From Promethearchaeia archaeon (GTDB lineage: Archaea; Asgardarchaeota; Lokiarchaeia; Sigyniarchaeales; SOKP01), in assembly GCA_029856125.1 (NCBI GenBank), contig JAHQWJ010000120.1, positions 62,001 through 126,000 of the forward strand: 64,000 nucleotides of DNA, written 5' to 3'. Made by a program: the position numbers and the translations under genes. Of the stretch, positions 8,922-16,951 are shown piece after piece (position 1 is the stretch's first letter; every line of letters begins with the position of its first letter). Under the pieces are notes generated by a model. That model ran no database searches, was not told where the DNA came from, and saw nothing but the letters and a program-made list of their open reading frames with translations.

Positions 8922-9779
8922 ATGCAGTATAAAATTTTTGATGCACACTTGCATACATATGGCACTTTTCTCGCAAAGGATGAGGATCTCCTCTCATATT
9001 TGGATAGACATAATGTCGAAAAGGCAATAATAACTACTGTCAATAGAGCAGCGAGTTCTAAAATTTACACTAATGACGATAATGGAAACGGAGAAGGTGT
9101 ATCTAATGAAAATCGCGTTAAAAAAGCTTTTGAAAATTTGAGAAAAATGATGCCTAAGGATCAATTAGATCATCAGGATGTCATAAATATTTCAAATTTA
9201 GATCCTGAAAGATTTTTCAAATTCTTTTGGTTCAATCCTAAAATTGATCGAGATGAGGAAGAAAAAAACTATAAGATATTAGAAAACCATTTTAAGCGGG
9301 GATTTTGTGGAGTAAAAATCCATTCAGGAATTCATCTAATAAAAGTTCCGAGAGATATAATGAAACTGGCTTCTTTTATGCAAGAATATAACAAGAATTT
9401 TCCCTTATACATTCACTTTACACCGAAATTTTCAGCTTTTGGAGGGATTTCCTCGAAAGATCTTGCTAAATTAGCGCAAAGTTTTCCAGACTTAAAAATT
9501 ATTTTGGGGCATGCAGGACTAGCCATGGAGTTTGCGATAGACTTTGGATTGAGTTTAAAACAATACAAAAACATCTACTTTGAAACTTCATGTTCAATAC
9601 CATACGCAATATTAAGTTTAGTTAAGATGATTGGTCATAAAAGAATTTTATTTGGATCAGATGCGCCCGTCACTAATCCTATTCAACTTGAAATAGATAA
9701 AATAATTTGTTTACCAATATCAAATAATATCAAACAAGATATTTTCTATAACAATACTAACAATTTAATTTTAAATTAA
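8922..9779 (+). CDS. Amidohydrolase-2 family metal-dependent hydrolase/decarboxylase
   Basis: 285 residues. The metal motif DAHLH (D7, H9, H11) opens the protein; further typical elements are GVKIHSG, YIHFTPK, LGHAGLAMEF and LFGSDAPVTNP, the last providing the conserved Asp of the TIM-barrel site. Amidohydrolase-2 members include 2-pyrone-4,6-dicarboxylate hydrolase and ACMS/uracil-5-carboxylate decarboxylases, so a ring-opening, hydrolytic or non-oxidative decarboxylation step is plausible. It follows the UROD-family gene closely and may act on the same substrate. Substrate not determinable. Confidence 0.8.
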   Translation: MQYKIFDAHLHTYGTFLAKDEDLLSYLDRHNVEKAIITTVNRAASSKIYTNDDNGNGEGVSNENRVKKAFENLRKMMPKDQLDHQDVINISNLDPERFFKFFWFNPKIDRDEEEKNYKILENHFKRGFCGVKIHSGIHLIKVPRDIMKLASFMQEYNKNFPLYIHFTPKFSAFGGISSKDLAKLAQSFPDLKIILGHAGLAMEFAIDFGLSLKQYKNIYFETSCSIPYAILSLVKMIGHKRILFGSDAPVTNPIQLEIDKIICLPISNNIKQDIFYNNTNNLILN

Positions 9780-9991
9780 TGATACGACTATCGATAAATT
9801 TTATTTTTGTTAGGTAATCTTTCAGAAAATCATCGGGTATTCCACGTATATTAATCAATTAATTAGTACTTACTTGAATATAATTGTCAAAAAAATACGT
9901 ATGGATTTAGTTAATTATTCTTGTTTTAATAATACACTATTTAAGGGTAATTGTGTAATTTAAAATTATACTTAAGAATAAATTATATCGA

Positions 9992-10546
9992 GTGTATACT
10001 GTGAAAAATTTAGGGGATGATATCAACAACACAGATAATCCTAATTGGGATGTCATTGAAGTTTCAAAAGTTAACGACAAAATAATTATGAAGCTTTTAA
10101 GTTATCTGAAATATGATGTATCGGAAAAATTCTTTATTTCTTTTGAAAGTCTTTTGAAGTTGGGGAATAGAGTCCCAGAAGCAACGATCAGAAATATTGT
10201 TGAAGAATTGGACCAATCTCACGATTTCAAAAAAGAATTGTTTCAGTTTATTCTCAATTTTATAAACAATGAAGCTGTAGAATACCATTTACTACCACAA
10301 ATATATAGCCCCGATTTTATTGTTAGGGCTCGAGCTATAATGAAAATTAAAGAGAACGACGATGTAAGATATATTAAATTCTTGCTTCCTTTATTAGACG
10401 ACCCAGATGATTCGGTAAGGTGGAGTGTCATTAAATTTTTATCAAAGCACAACAAAAATCCTATAATTTATTCTGAATTGAAGAATCATTTAAGTAAAGA
10501 ATTAAACCCAATTATATACGATAATCTAAAAGAAATTTTTGAATAG
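9992..10546 (+). CDS. HEAT-repeat-like small protein
   Basis: 184 residues, all alpha-helical in character. The C-terminal half carries HEAT-like units: IYSPDFIVRARAIMKIKENDDV and LLPLLDDPDDSVRWSVIKFLSKHNK, with the D-DxxVRxxA/V pattern at helix junctions. HEAT repeats bind protein partners; no enzymatic motif is present. A GTG at 9992 is used here; another in-frame GTG lies at 10001 and neither has a strong ribosome site. It stands just upstream of the small GTPase operon and has a HEAT/LRR relative at 12963, which makes a shared scaffold role possible. Function unknown. Confidence 0.7.
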   Translation: MYTVKNLGDDINNTDNPNWDVIEVSKVNDKIIMKLLSYLKYDVSEKFFISFESLLKLGNRVPEATIRNIVEELDQSHDFKKELFQFILNFINNEAVEYHLLPQIYSPDFIVRARAIMKIKENDDVRYIKFLLPLLDDPDDSVRWSVIKFLSKHNKNPIIYSELKNHLSKELNPIIYDNLKEIFE

Positions 10547-10647
10547 GAATAAAGCTCTTATTTTTTAATTCTTATCTCTCCTCTTTAATTTGTTCTTTGA
10601 TATCTCATTTTACACAAAAAGTAAAGAATTAAAAACACCATTTTTAA

Positions 10648-10660
10648 TTATATATATAAA
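10648..10660 (+). promoter_or_regulatory. Candidate TATA box upstream of the GTPase operon
   Basis: An alternating TA stretch ending in AAA about 105 bases before the GTPase ATG, in a 210-base gap. A second A-rich candidate (GGTATAAAAA near 10735) is much closer to the gene. Which one is used cannot be told from sequence. Confidence 0.3.
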
Positions 10661-10765
10661 ATGGTTTTAAGACCCAAAATATGAAATTTTTATTAAAATC
10701 TAGCCTTTACTTAATTTTATGTAATCCGGTTGAAGGTATAAAAAAAATTTACAAAGGTGTTAAAG

Positions 10766-11296
10766 ATGTCGTCGTATGACTATACATTTAAAATATTACT
10801 GCTTGGTGACGCATCGGTTGGTAAAACTTCTTTCACTAAACGATATTGTTATAATGTTTTTAATCCTAGCGAGCGATTAACTATAGGAGTTGATTTTCAT
10901 GTCAAAACTATTGAGTTACAGGAAAAAAAAATAAAACTCCAAATCTGGGACGTTGGAGGTGAGGAAAGATTTAGATTCTTACTTCCTACATATTGTTTGG
11001 GTGCAAATGCTGCATTTTTACTTTACGATGTCACAAGAACTCAAACTCTTGACAATATCAGTGAATGGACTAATATTGTTCACCAGAAAGGAGGCCTTAT
11101 ACCAATTATGCTTGTTGGGTCCAAAATCGATCTTATCGATACTCCACGCGAAGTCTCTCGAGAATACGGGATACAAATTGCTGAAAAGAATAATATGGCC
11201 TCATTTGGTGAAATATCCAGCAAAACAGGCCAAAATGTAAATAAAACATTTGAGGTTCTAACGGAGCTTACGTTAGAAAAAATTGAAAATAGGTGA
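10766..11296 (+). CDS. Rab-like small GTPase
   Basis: 176 residues from the ATG at 10766, chosen because AAAGGTG lies six bases before it; a GTG at 10757 would overlap that site. G1 is GDASVGKTS (14-22), T39 lies in LTIGVDF, the Rab-type switch I motif, G3 is WDVGGEERF (61-69), G4 is SKID (119-122) instead of NKxD, and G5 is ISSK. E66 sits where Ras has catalytic Gln61, which would be expected to slow intrinsic GTP hydrolysis. There is no C-terminal cysteine, so no prenyl anchor. Only four bases separate the stop from the next gene, a helix-turn-helix regulator, so the pair is an operon. Such GTPases are characteristic of Asgard archaea. Confidence 0.93.
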   Translation: MSSYDYTFKILLLGDASVGKTSFTKRYCYNVFNPSERLTIGVDFHVKTIELQEKKIKLQIWDVGGEERFRFLLPTYCLGANAAFLLYDVTRTQTLDNISEWTNIVHQKGGLIPIMLVGSKIDLIDTPREVSREYGIQIAEKNNMASFGEISSKTGQNVNKTFEVLTELTLEKIENR

Positions 11297-11300
11297 TTTG

Positions 11301-12263
11301 ATGTCTGACCGTGAATTTTTAGCTCTCAGTTCTCTATTCGATGCTATAGGAATAATAGAAAAAGGTATCGAGAAAATATATCACTATTTACTTGAACATA
11401 AGAGAATTGACAACTTAAATGAGGTCAGCACACAATTTAATTTGACCCTAAAAAGAGGATACAAAATTTGTGCGGTTCTGAGCGATTTAGGATTAGTCCA
11501 AATTTACGATCGCCCAATGAAAATTCACTTAGCAACTCCACCTATCTCCATATGGCAAACTATTATTAACGAAAGAATTGAGGAATTGTCTCAACTGTTC
11601 CAAGAGAAAAAAGAGAACGCAGAGAATTCGTTATCCAATTTTATTAAAAATTATAATTTGAGTGAGCAAATAACTCAAGAGTTCGTAGAGTTCGTAAATT
11701 ACAACCTTAAAAATATTGGAGAGACCTATCACTCGTTTTTAGCTGAAGAAGAATGCAAAATCGCCTTAGGTATCCGATATGAAAATGAATTTAGTTCAGT
11801 AATTAAAAAATACGGGATTTCTAGTATCCCTGAAGATTTAAGTGAATCTATGCGATCAGGCATAACAAAAATTAAAGAAAACTTAATCAATATTGATATC
11901 CAGGTAATTTTTAGTACTGAAGTAATTAAAGAATTATTGCTGAGTGAAGAATTTCAACTGGTTTCCAATTATCTCAAATCTTACGATTTACTTTTTAAAA
12001 ATATCTCTGTTCGTGTTACGGATGATGATTTCAGTAATTTTAATTTAACTAATAGTGAATTGGTTCAACCAAGTTTTGATCCTACAAACAAGTTGATAGG
12101 AGCTTACATATCGCGAAATACAAATATTTATCAAATTTTCTACGAGAAATTTAACGAACTGTACGAAAAAGGTATTCCATTAACACAATTTCTAAAAGAA
12201 CAGAGCGATATTAAAGAAGAAACTTATTCTAAAACACAATTATTTGGTTTGTGCTTGTTATAA
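11301..12263 (+). CDS. TrmB-like helix-turn-helix regulator
   Basis: About 320 residues from the ATG at 11301, which has AGGTGAT just ahead inside the stop region of the GTPase gene; a TTG at 11283 is possible but would overlap the upstream gene. The first 70 residues form a winged-helix-like domain (NEVSTQFNLTLKRGYKICAVLSDLGLVQIYD), then a helical/coiled-coil stretch (about 90-140) and a C-terminal region resembling the effector half of TrmB-like regulators. TrmB proteins normally sense sugars or other metabolites. Co-transcription with a small GTPase is unusual and suggests that transcriptional output and GTPase state are linked. Target genes unknown. Confidence 0.6.
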   Translation: MSDREFLALSSLFDAIGIIEKGIEKIYHYLLEHKRIDNLNEVSTQFNLTLKRGYKICAVLSDLGLVQIYDRPMKIHLATPPISIWQTIINERIEELSQLFQEKKENAENSLSNFIKNYNLSEQITQEFVEFVNYNLKNIGETYHSFLAEEECKIALGIRYENEFSSVIKKYGISSIPEDLSESMRSGITKIKENLINIDIQVIFSTEVIKELLLSEEFQLVSNYLKSYDLLFKNISVRVTDDDFSNFNLTNSELVQPSFDPTNKLIGAYISRNTNIYQIFYEKFNELYEKGIPLTQFLKEQSDIKEETYSKTQLFGLCLL

Positions 12264-12288
12264 AAATGCATTTTTAAAGTTCCTATAT

Positions 12289-12300
12289 AAAAAAAAAAAA
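12289..12300 (-). terminator. Oligo-T terminator (minus strand)
   Basis: Twelve consecutive A on the plus strand, that is twelve T on the minus strand, about 18 bases beyond the stop of the four-helix membrane protein gene. It also separates that gene from the convergent regulator gene. Confidence 0.5.
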
Positions 12301-12317
12301 GATGAATAATTTCGAAT

Positions 12318-12761
12318 TTAGTCATATCTTTTGTATGTCATTAGTAACCAGATAAAACCTATAACGCCAACGATTGCCGCAACAATTGTCACATAATTTG
12401 GCCAATATGTGAGGTCAAATGACCCTGGAGCAGATATCCATCCTACTATTGCAGTAATACCAACTGCTGCCATTATGCTAAGAACTACCAATCCCATTCC
12501 CATTGCATATTCTTCTTCTTTAAACATGCCTATCCCCGATATTAGACACCAGAAGCCTAACAACAATGAAACTATACCTTGACCACCGAAAATTGAAAGC
12601 GCTTCAGCAACTCCTGTTCCTGAAAGCCATCCTGGAGCATAAATACCTGCCCAGGCTAAAAGCTCCATAACAGCTTTAAAGATAAATAGTAGACCAATTA
12701 TAATCATTAAAAAATTTAAAAGTTCGTTCGAATCTTTCTCCTTTACTTTTTTTTCGCTCAT
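12318..12761 (-). CDS. Four-helix membrane protein of unknown function
   Basis: 147 residues. After a charged cytoplasmic start (SEKKVKEKDSNE) come four hydrophobic helices at about 14-38, 62-84, 88-110 and 122-142, ending in a basic tail (TYKRYD). No catalytic or transport motif is recognisable. The ATG is preceded by GGTTTATC, a weak ribosome site. It is the only minus-strand gene inside the GTPase/HEAT/LRR block, and could be a membrane partner for the soluble proteins around it; that is a guess from position alone. Confidence 0.65.
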   Translation of the reverse strand: MSEKKVKEKDSNELLNFLMIIIGLLFIFKAVMELLAWAGIYAPGWLSGTGVAEALSIFGGQGIVSLLLGFWCLISGIGMFKEEEYAMGMGLVVLSIMAAVGITAIVGWISAPGSFDLTYWPNYVTIVAAIVGVIGFIWLLMTYKRYD

Positions 12762-12820
12762 TTTGTGATAAACCTTTTTATTTGTAAATAAAATTAGATG
12801 TTGAGTATGAAAATAACTTC

Positions 12821-12834
12821 ATATATATATAAAT
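12821..12834. promoter_or_regulatory. Candidate TATA box in a divergent gap
   Basis: A run of TA dinucleotides ending in AAA lies in the 200-base gap between the divergent four-helix protein and HEAT/LRR genes. It could serve either gene; about 60 bases to one start and 130 to the other. Confidence 0.3.
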
Positions 12835-12962
12835 TTATTTTATTGAGATTATAAATCCAAATTTGAGTATCTTCAAAATTCATTAGTTTTAATTAAGTAA
12901 AATTATTTAAATTTTAAAGACAATTTAGTGTAAGCTATTTAGTTTTTTTGTTATAGTTAGAA

Positions 12963-13949
12963 ATGGAAAAGTTCTTATCACCAGAAACAATATACTCTGG
13001 CTTGAAAAATAAAGAAATTGATAGGGCTATCGCTGTTGATCAATTGATTTCTTTAATTGAAGTGAGTAATAATCCAAAAACTCGCTCTGAATCAATAACC
13101 GTTTTGAATCAACTAAAAATTCACGATCCAAAGCTATTCAAAGTTATAGAAAGTTCTCTTTTATCGGATGAAGATCCATATGTTAGAAGGTCTGCTGTTG
13201 ACCTAATTGGTCATCAATTTTTAAAAGAAGGGTTAGATATACTAACGTGGGTGGTCCAACACGAAAAATCACCACTTGTACTGAAAGCTATTTTTGATCT
13301 AAACTTAGATCTAACTAACACGCGATTTAAATCACTAAATAAAGAGTTAAATGAATATTTAGCAAAAATCGCTTTAGTTGTAGGTATTGTTTCAAACGAG
13401 GCAAAATTTATTTTAGATTTAGAAGCCCTTTTTGCTCAAAGCGAGGAGAATTACGTTCTAGAGTTGACTTCATATCAATTTTATACGAAACTTATAGATT
13501 CTAAACTTGGAGAATTTTGGTTAACAATAAAAAACAAACACATTGAGTCTTTAAGCTTTAACTTTTTTAATTGGAATTATGTGAAACAAAATCCTGGTCT
13601 GTTTAATTCTATATCCAATTTACAGGATCCCGTTATATACTTAAATTTATTAGGAAAAATCTATTCACTATATAATAAAAATCTTAAAATACCTGAATCA
13701 ATTTCACTACTTACAAAACTCAGAAAATTGAATTTAAGCAAAAATTTCATTATTAAATTACCAAAATCTATGTTTTTGCTTTCTAATCTTATATATTTAG
13801 ATTTAAGTTATAACATGTTGGATGAAATCCCAGAAGAAATTACGAATTTAAAATCTTTAACTAGTTTAAGAATTCAAAATAATCAAATCAGTAAAATTCC
13901 TAAAGAAGTAAGTGAGTATTTAGATAAGCTGAGCACTTATAAGATTTAA
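12963..13949 (+). CDS. HEAT-like and leucine-rich-repeat protein
   Basis: 328 residues in two parts. The first 200 are helical with HEAT-like units (LLSDEDPYVRRSAVDLIGHQ, then KSPLVLKAIFDLNLD). From about 240 to the end there are three to four leucine-rich repeats of the LxxLxxLxLSxNxIxxLPxxI kind (KLRKLNLSKN, NLIYLDLSYN, SLTSLRIQNN). There is no signal peptide or membrane anchor, so it is intracellular. LRR proteins of this short type resemble Ras-suppressor/SHOC2-like or bacterial intracellular LRR proteins that bind GTPases; with a Rab-like GTPase 1.7 kb away, a partner relation is an attractive inference but untested. Confidence 0.8.
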   Translation: MEKFLSPETIYSGLKNKEIDRAIAVDQLISLIEVSNNPKTRSESITVLNQLKIHDPKLFKVIESSLLSDEDPYVRRSAVDLIGHQFLKEGLDILTWVVQHEKSPLVLKAIFDLNLDLTNTRFKSLNKELNEYLAKIALVVGIVSNEAKFILDLEALFAQSEENYVLELTSYQFYTKLIDSKLGEFWLTIKNKHIESLSFNFFNWNYVKQNPGLFNSISNLQDPVIYLNLLGKIYSLYNKNLKIPESISLLTKLRKLNLSKNFIIKLPKSMFLLSNLIYLDLSYNMLDEIPEEITNLKSLTSLRIQNNQISKIPKEVSEYLDKLSTYKI

Positions 13950-14040
13950 ACTCCTTGACATTTTTGTTAAAGGTAATTTTTTAAGCAATAAAAACCAATT
14001 TTAAAATCAATATAACAATTTAAGAGAAAGGTGCAAAAAT

Positions 14041-15753
14041 TTGGAGGAAAAAAAAAATATTATAAATGGTGGCGATGTCCTTGTCAAATCCTTACTTGAA
14101 GAAGATGTCAAATATATGTTTGGACTTATTGGTGGCCAGTTTTTAGCTATGTTTGATGCAGTATACAAGTGGGGGCGCGAAAAAGGAATCAATACTGTTA
14201 TGTTTAGACACGAACAGGCAGCAGCACACGCAGCTGACGCTTGGGCAAGAGTGACCAATAAACCGGGTATTTGTTTCGGAACTGTTGGTCCTGGGGCAAC
14301 TCACCTCGTTCCAGGAGTGGGTGCAGCATGGAGTGATAACATACCTTTGATAGTTATAGTACCTCAAGTAAATAGTAAATTTTCTGATTCGTTTACTCTG
14401 CAGGGAAACCTTGACCAAGTTACTATGTTTAAACCAATTACGAAGTATCAGAAATCAGTTCGCACTATAGAAGAAATTCCTAATGCTGTTCAAAAAGTTT
14501 TCAGAGAGGCTACTAGCGGACGACCAAGACCAGTATTATTAGAGATTTACGAGGATGCATTTCTCAGTCAGAAAGAAGAAAGCGAAATTCATATAATATC
14601 TCCTGATCAGTATCGATGCTTTGAGAAACCCGCAGTTAGCAATGAAGTAATCCAAAAATCACTTGAGATGTTATTAAAGGCTGAGAAACCGTTAATTGTC
14701 TCTGGAGGTGGAGTTTCAAGATCAGGAGGATGGGAAGAACTACGAGAATTTGCCGAATATTTAAAAATTCCTGTTATGACAAGTCTTATGGGTGTTGGAA
14801 CCATCTCAAGTAAGTCAGAAAGTTTTATTGGAACAACTATAAATGGTCCAGGTCTAAAAGCAGGCCCCGAAGCAGATGTAGTTCTTGCTCTCGGATGCAA
14901 ATTCAGCTATATTATGGGACATGGTGCTGAACCATTCTGGCGCAATTCTCAAAAGATGATACAGGTAGATATTGATTCTACTATAATAGGACGAGCAAAA
15001 CCTATTACTTTAGGTGTGGTAAGCGATTGCAAACAATTTTTAAAACAAATTCTTGAAACGGCTAAAAAGACGAAAAAAGTTGAGCAAAGAGATTGGTTAG
15101 ATGTATTAGCTAAATCGAGACAAGACTACATAAGCAGCATTATGAAAAAAGCAACAAAAGATAAGATCCCAATTTTACCTCAAAGATTAGTCAAGGATGT
15201 TTTAGAATTCATGGATGAGGATGCGATATTCATTAACGATGGTGGGGATATCGCTTGTTACTCAATAGAACAAATAGATTTTTATAAACCAAGACCGCCA
15301 CTCTCCTTCTTGCAAGCTGTTGGCATGGGTCATCTTGGGACTTCGGTAGGGTACGGAATTGGAGCGAAGTTAGCAAAACCGGATAAACAGGTTATTTCAA
15401 TATCCGGTGATGGTAGTTTCTTGATGAATATTCAAGACTTAGAAACTGCTGTAAGATTAGGTTTAAGTAATCTAATTTTTGTGATAGCAAATAATAGTGC
15501 TTGGGGGATGCTCAAATCAGGTCAAAAATTATTTGTAGACAAACATTATATTGATGTTGAGTTGCCTGAATTTGATTTTGCTAGATGTGCTGAAGGATTT
15601 GGGTGTTATGGAGAGGTTGTGACGGATCCAAATGATATTCAACCAGCACTAGAAAGAGCTAAGAATTCCGGAAAACCAGCTGTAATAGATGTTAAAACTG
15701 CTTGGACAATCCCAGATGCGACAAAACTTTTAGGAAGCATGGGTATACTTTAA
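14041..15753 (+). CDS. Thiamine-diphosphate-dependent enzyme (acetolactate synthase/2-hydroxyacyl-CoA lyase type)
   Basis: 570 residues with the three-domain layout of the acetolactate synthase superfamily. The ThDP-activating glutamate is E58 in FRHEQAAAHAADA; the central domain has PLIVSGGGVSRSG; the cofactor site near 455 reads SGDGSFLMN followed by NN in VIANNSAWGM. No acetolactate synthase regulatory subunit is adjacent, and surrounding genes handle acyl-CoAs, so a 2-hydroxyacyl-CoA lyase or oxalyl-CoA decarboxylase-like role is as likely as acetolactate synthesis. The TTG start has AAAGGTG seven bases ahead. A zinc alcohol dehydrogenase follows after 15 bases, forming an operon. Confidence 0.85.
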   Translation: MEEKKNIINGGDVLVKSLLEEDVKYMFGLIGGQFLAMFDAVYKWGREKGINTVMFRHEQAAAHAADAWARVTNKPGICFGTVGPGATHLVPGVGAAWSDNIPLIVIVPQVNSKFSDSFTLQGNLDQVTMFKPITKYQKSVRTIEEIPNAVQKVFREATSGRPRPVLLEIYEDAFLSQKEESEIHIISPDQYRCFEKPAVSNEVIQKSLEMLLKAEKPLIVSGGGVSRSGGWEELREFAEYLKIPVMTSLMGVGTISSKSESFIGTTINGPGLKAGPEADVVLALGCKFSYIMGHGAEPFWRNSQKMIQVDIDSTIIGRAKPITLGVVSDCKQFLKQILETAKKTKKVEQRDWLDVLAKSRQDYISSIMKKATKDKIPILPQRLVKDVLEFMDEDAIFINDGGDIACYSIEQIDFYKPRPPLSFLQAVGMGHLGTSVGYGIGAKLAKPDKQVISISGDGSFLMNIQDLETAVRLGLSNLIFVIANNSAWGMLKSGQKLFVDKHYIDVELPEFDFARCAEGFGCYGEVVTDPNDIQPALERAKNSGKPAVIDVKTAWTIPDATKLLGSMGIL

Positions 15754-15768
15754 ATAAGGTGTTTCATC

Positions 15769-16785
15769 ATGAAAGTTGCTATATTTGAGGGTAAAGAACA
15801 AATAGTAATTAAAGATGGTGTTAAACCCGAAATTAAATCCGATGAAGTATTAATTCAGGTTAAAAAAGTTGCAATATGTGGATCAGATGTCGGATCTTAT
15901 GAATCTGGAGGTCCTTACTTACCTGGAAAAATTATTGGTCATGAATTTTCGGGAATATTAGTTGAGATCGGTGAAGATGTCAAAAAGTTAAAGGAAGGAA
16001 TGAAAGTTACTGTCAATCCTCAAATTCCTTGCTATGAATGTTATTACTGTCTTCACGATCAAGAGAACATGTGTAAACTGCAGAATTTTGCATATGGTAC
16101 CACTGAAAATGGCGCTATGAGAGAATTTATTAATGTGAAGGCCGAAAGAGTTCATCTTTTACCAGATAATGTGACTTATGAGGAGGGGGCTACAGTTGAA
16201 CCTCTCTCAGTAGCTGTTTATGCTGTACAACAATCCGGATTTCAATTAGGTCAAAACGCAGCCGTCATAGGAGCCGGTCCTATAGGATTGATGATAATCC
16301 AGGTATTAAGAAGCGCAGGTGCAAATAAAATTTATGTACTTGAGCCCGTAGAATCAAAACAAAAAATCGCTATGGATCTAGGGGCTGATAAAGCATTCTT
16401 GCCAAAAGCGTGGAATAAGATTGTAAGACTTACAGATAGGTTAGGTCCAGATCATGTTTATGATTGTGTAGGTTTATCATCTACTTTTACGACAGCATTG
16501 CAATTGATTAAAAAAGGTGGAAATATTACTTTAATCGGTCTACATGCGAGTACAATCGAAGTCAATAATATTCTGTTAATGACAACTAATAACATTTCAG
16601 TAAGGGGAGTTTATGGATATAATCAGGATATTTACAAAACAGCCATAAATCTATACGCTCAGAAAAAGATAAGAGTTGATCCAATGATAACCAATCGAAT
16701 AAGATTGGAACAAGTTCCTGAGATATTTAAAGTTTTAGGGAATCCTCCTCATGACGAATTAAAAGTAATTGTCGATTTTGAATAA
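15769..16785 (+). CDS. Zinc-dependent medium-chain alcohol dehydrogenase
   Basis: 338 residues of the threonine/sorbitol/butanediol dehydrogenase branch. Catalytic zinc ligands are C37 (in AICGSD), H58 and E59 (GHEFSG); the structural zinc site is C88, C91, C94 and C102. The Rossmann motif GAGPIGLM starts the nucleotide-binding domain and an acidic residue follows (VLEPVES), favouring NAD over NADP. It is translationally close to the ThDP enzyme, which may make the hydroxy-ketone or aldehyde that this enzyme reduces or oxidises. A strong T-rich terminator follows, so the operon ends here. Confidence 0.88.
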   Translation: MKVAIFEGKEQIVIKDGVKPEIKSDEVLIQVKKVAICGSDVGSYESGGPYLPGKIIGHEFSGILVEIGEDVKKLKEGMKVTVNPQIPCYECYYCLHDQENMCKLQNFAYGTTENGAMREFINVKAERVHLLPDNVTYEEGATVEPLSVAVYAVQQSGFQLGQNAAVIGAGPIGLMIIQVLRSAGANKIYVLEPVESKQKIAMDLGADKAFLPKAWNKIVRLTDRLGPDHVYDCVGLSSTFTTALQLIKKGGNITLIGLHASTIEVNNILLMTTNNISVRGVYGYNQDIYKTAINLYAQKKIRVDPMITNRIRLEQVPEIFKVLGNPPHDELKVIVDFE

Positions 16786-16795
16786 GTGTTAACTA

Positions 16796-16814
16796 TTTTT
16801 TTTTATTTTTTTTT
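16796..16814 (+). terminator. T-rich terminator
   Basis: Two runs of nine T separated by one A, about ten bases after the alcohol dehydrogenase stop. Confidence 0.55.
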
Positions 16815-16910
16815 CATTATAACATTCTTAAAGACTTAATGACCTATTTTTACAGATTTAATTTGATGATTTTAGTAAATATTTATAAATTCATGTAACA
16901 ATAAATAAGA

Positions 16911-16931
16911 TATTCACCAATTTTGTGAATA
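16911..16931. promoter_or_regulatory. Inverted repeat TATTCAC-N7-GTGAATA
   Basis: Perfect 7-base arms around a 7-base spacer, ending 20 bases before the ATG of the acyl-CoA ligase at 16952. This is where an operator overlapping the start of transcription would lie. It is not the TTTAC-N4-GTAAA type found further downstream. Confidence 0.4.
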
Positions 16932-16951
16932 AAAATTAAGAGGTTAATCTA

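Noticed and set aside
10701..10725. TTTAC and GTAAT half sites upstream of the GTPase gene
   Set aside because: The spacing is ten bases instead of four, so it was not counted with the operator sites.
14041..15753. Naming the ThDP enzyme as acetolactate synthase (ilvB)
   Set aside because: No regulatory subunit or other branched-chain amino acid gene is near and the motifs are common to several enzymes of the superfamily.
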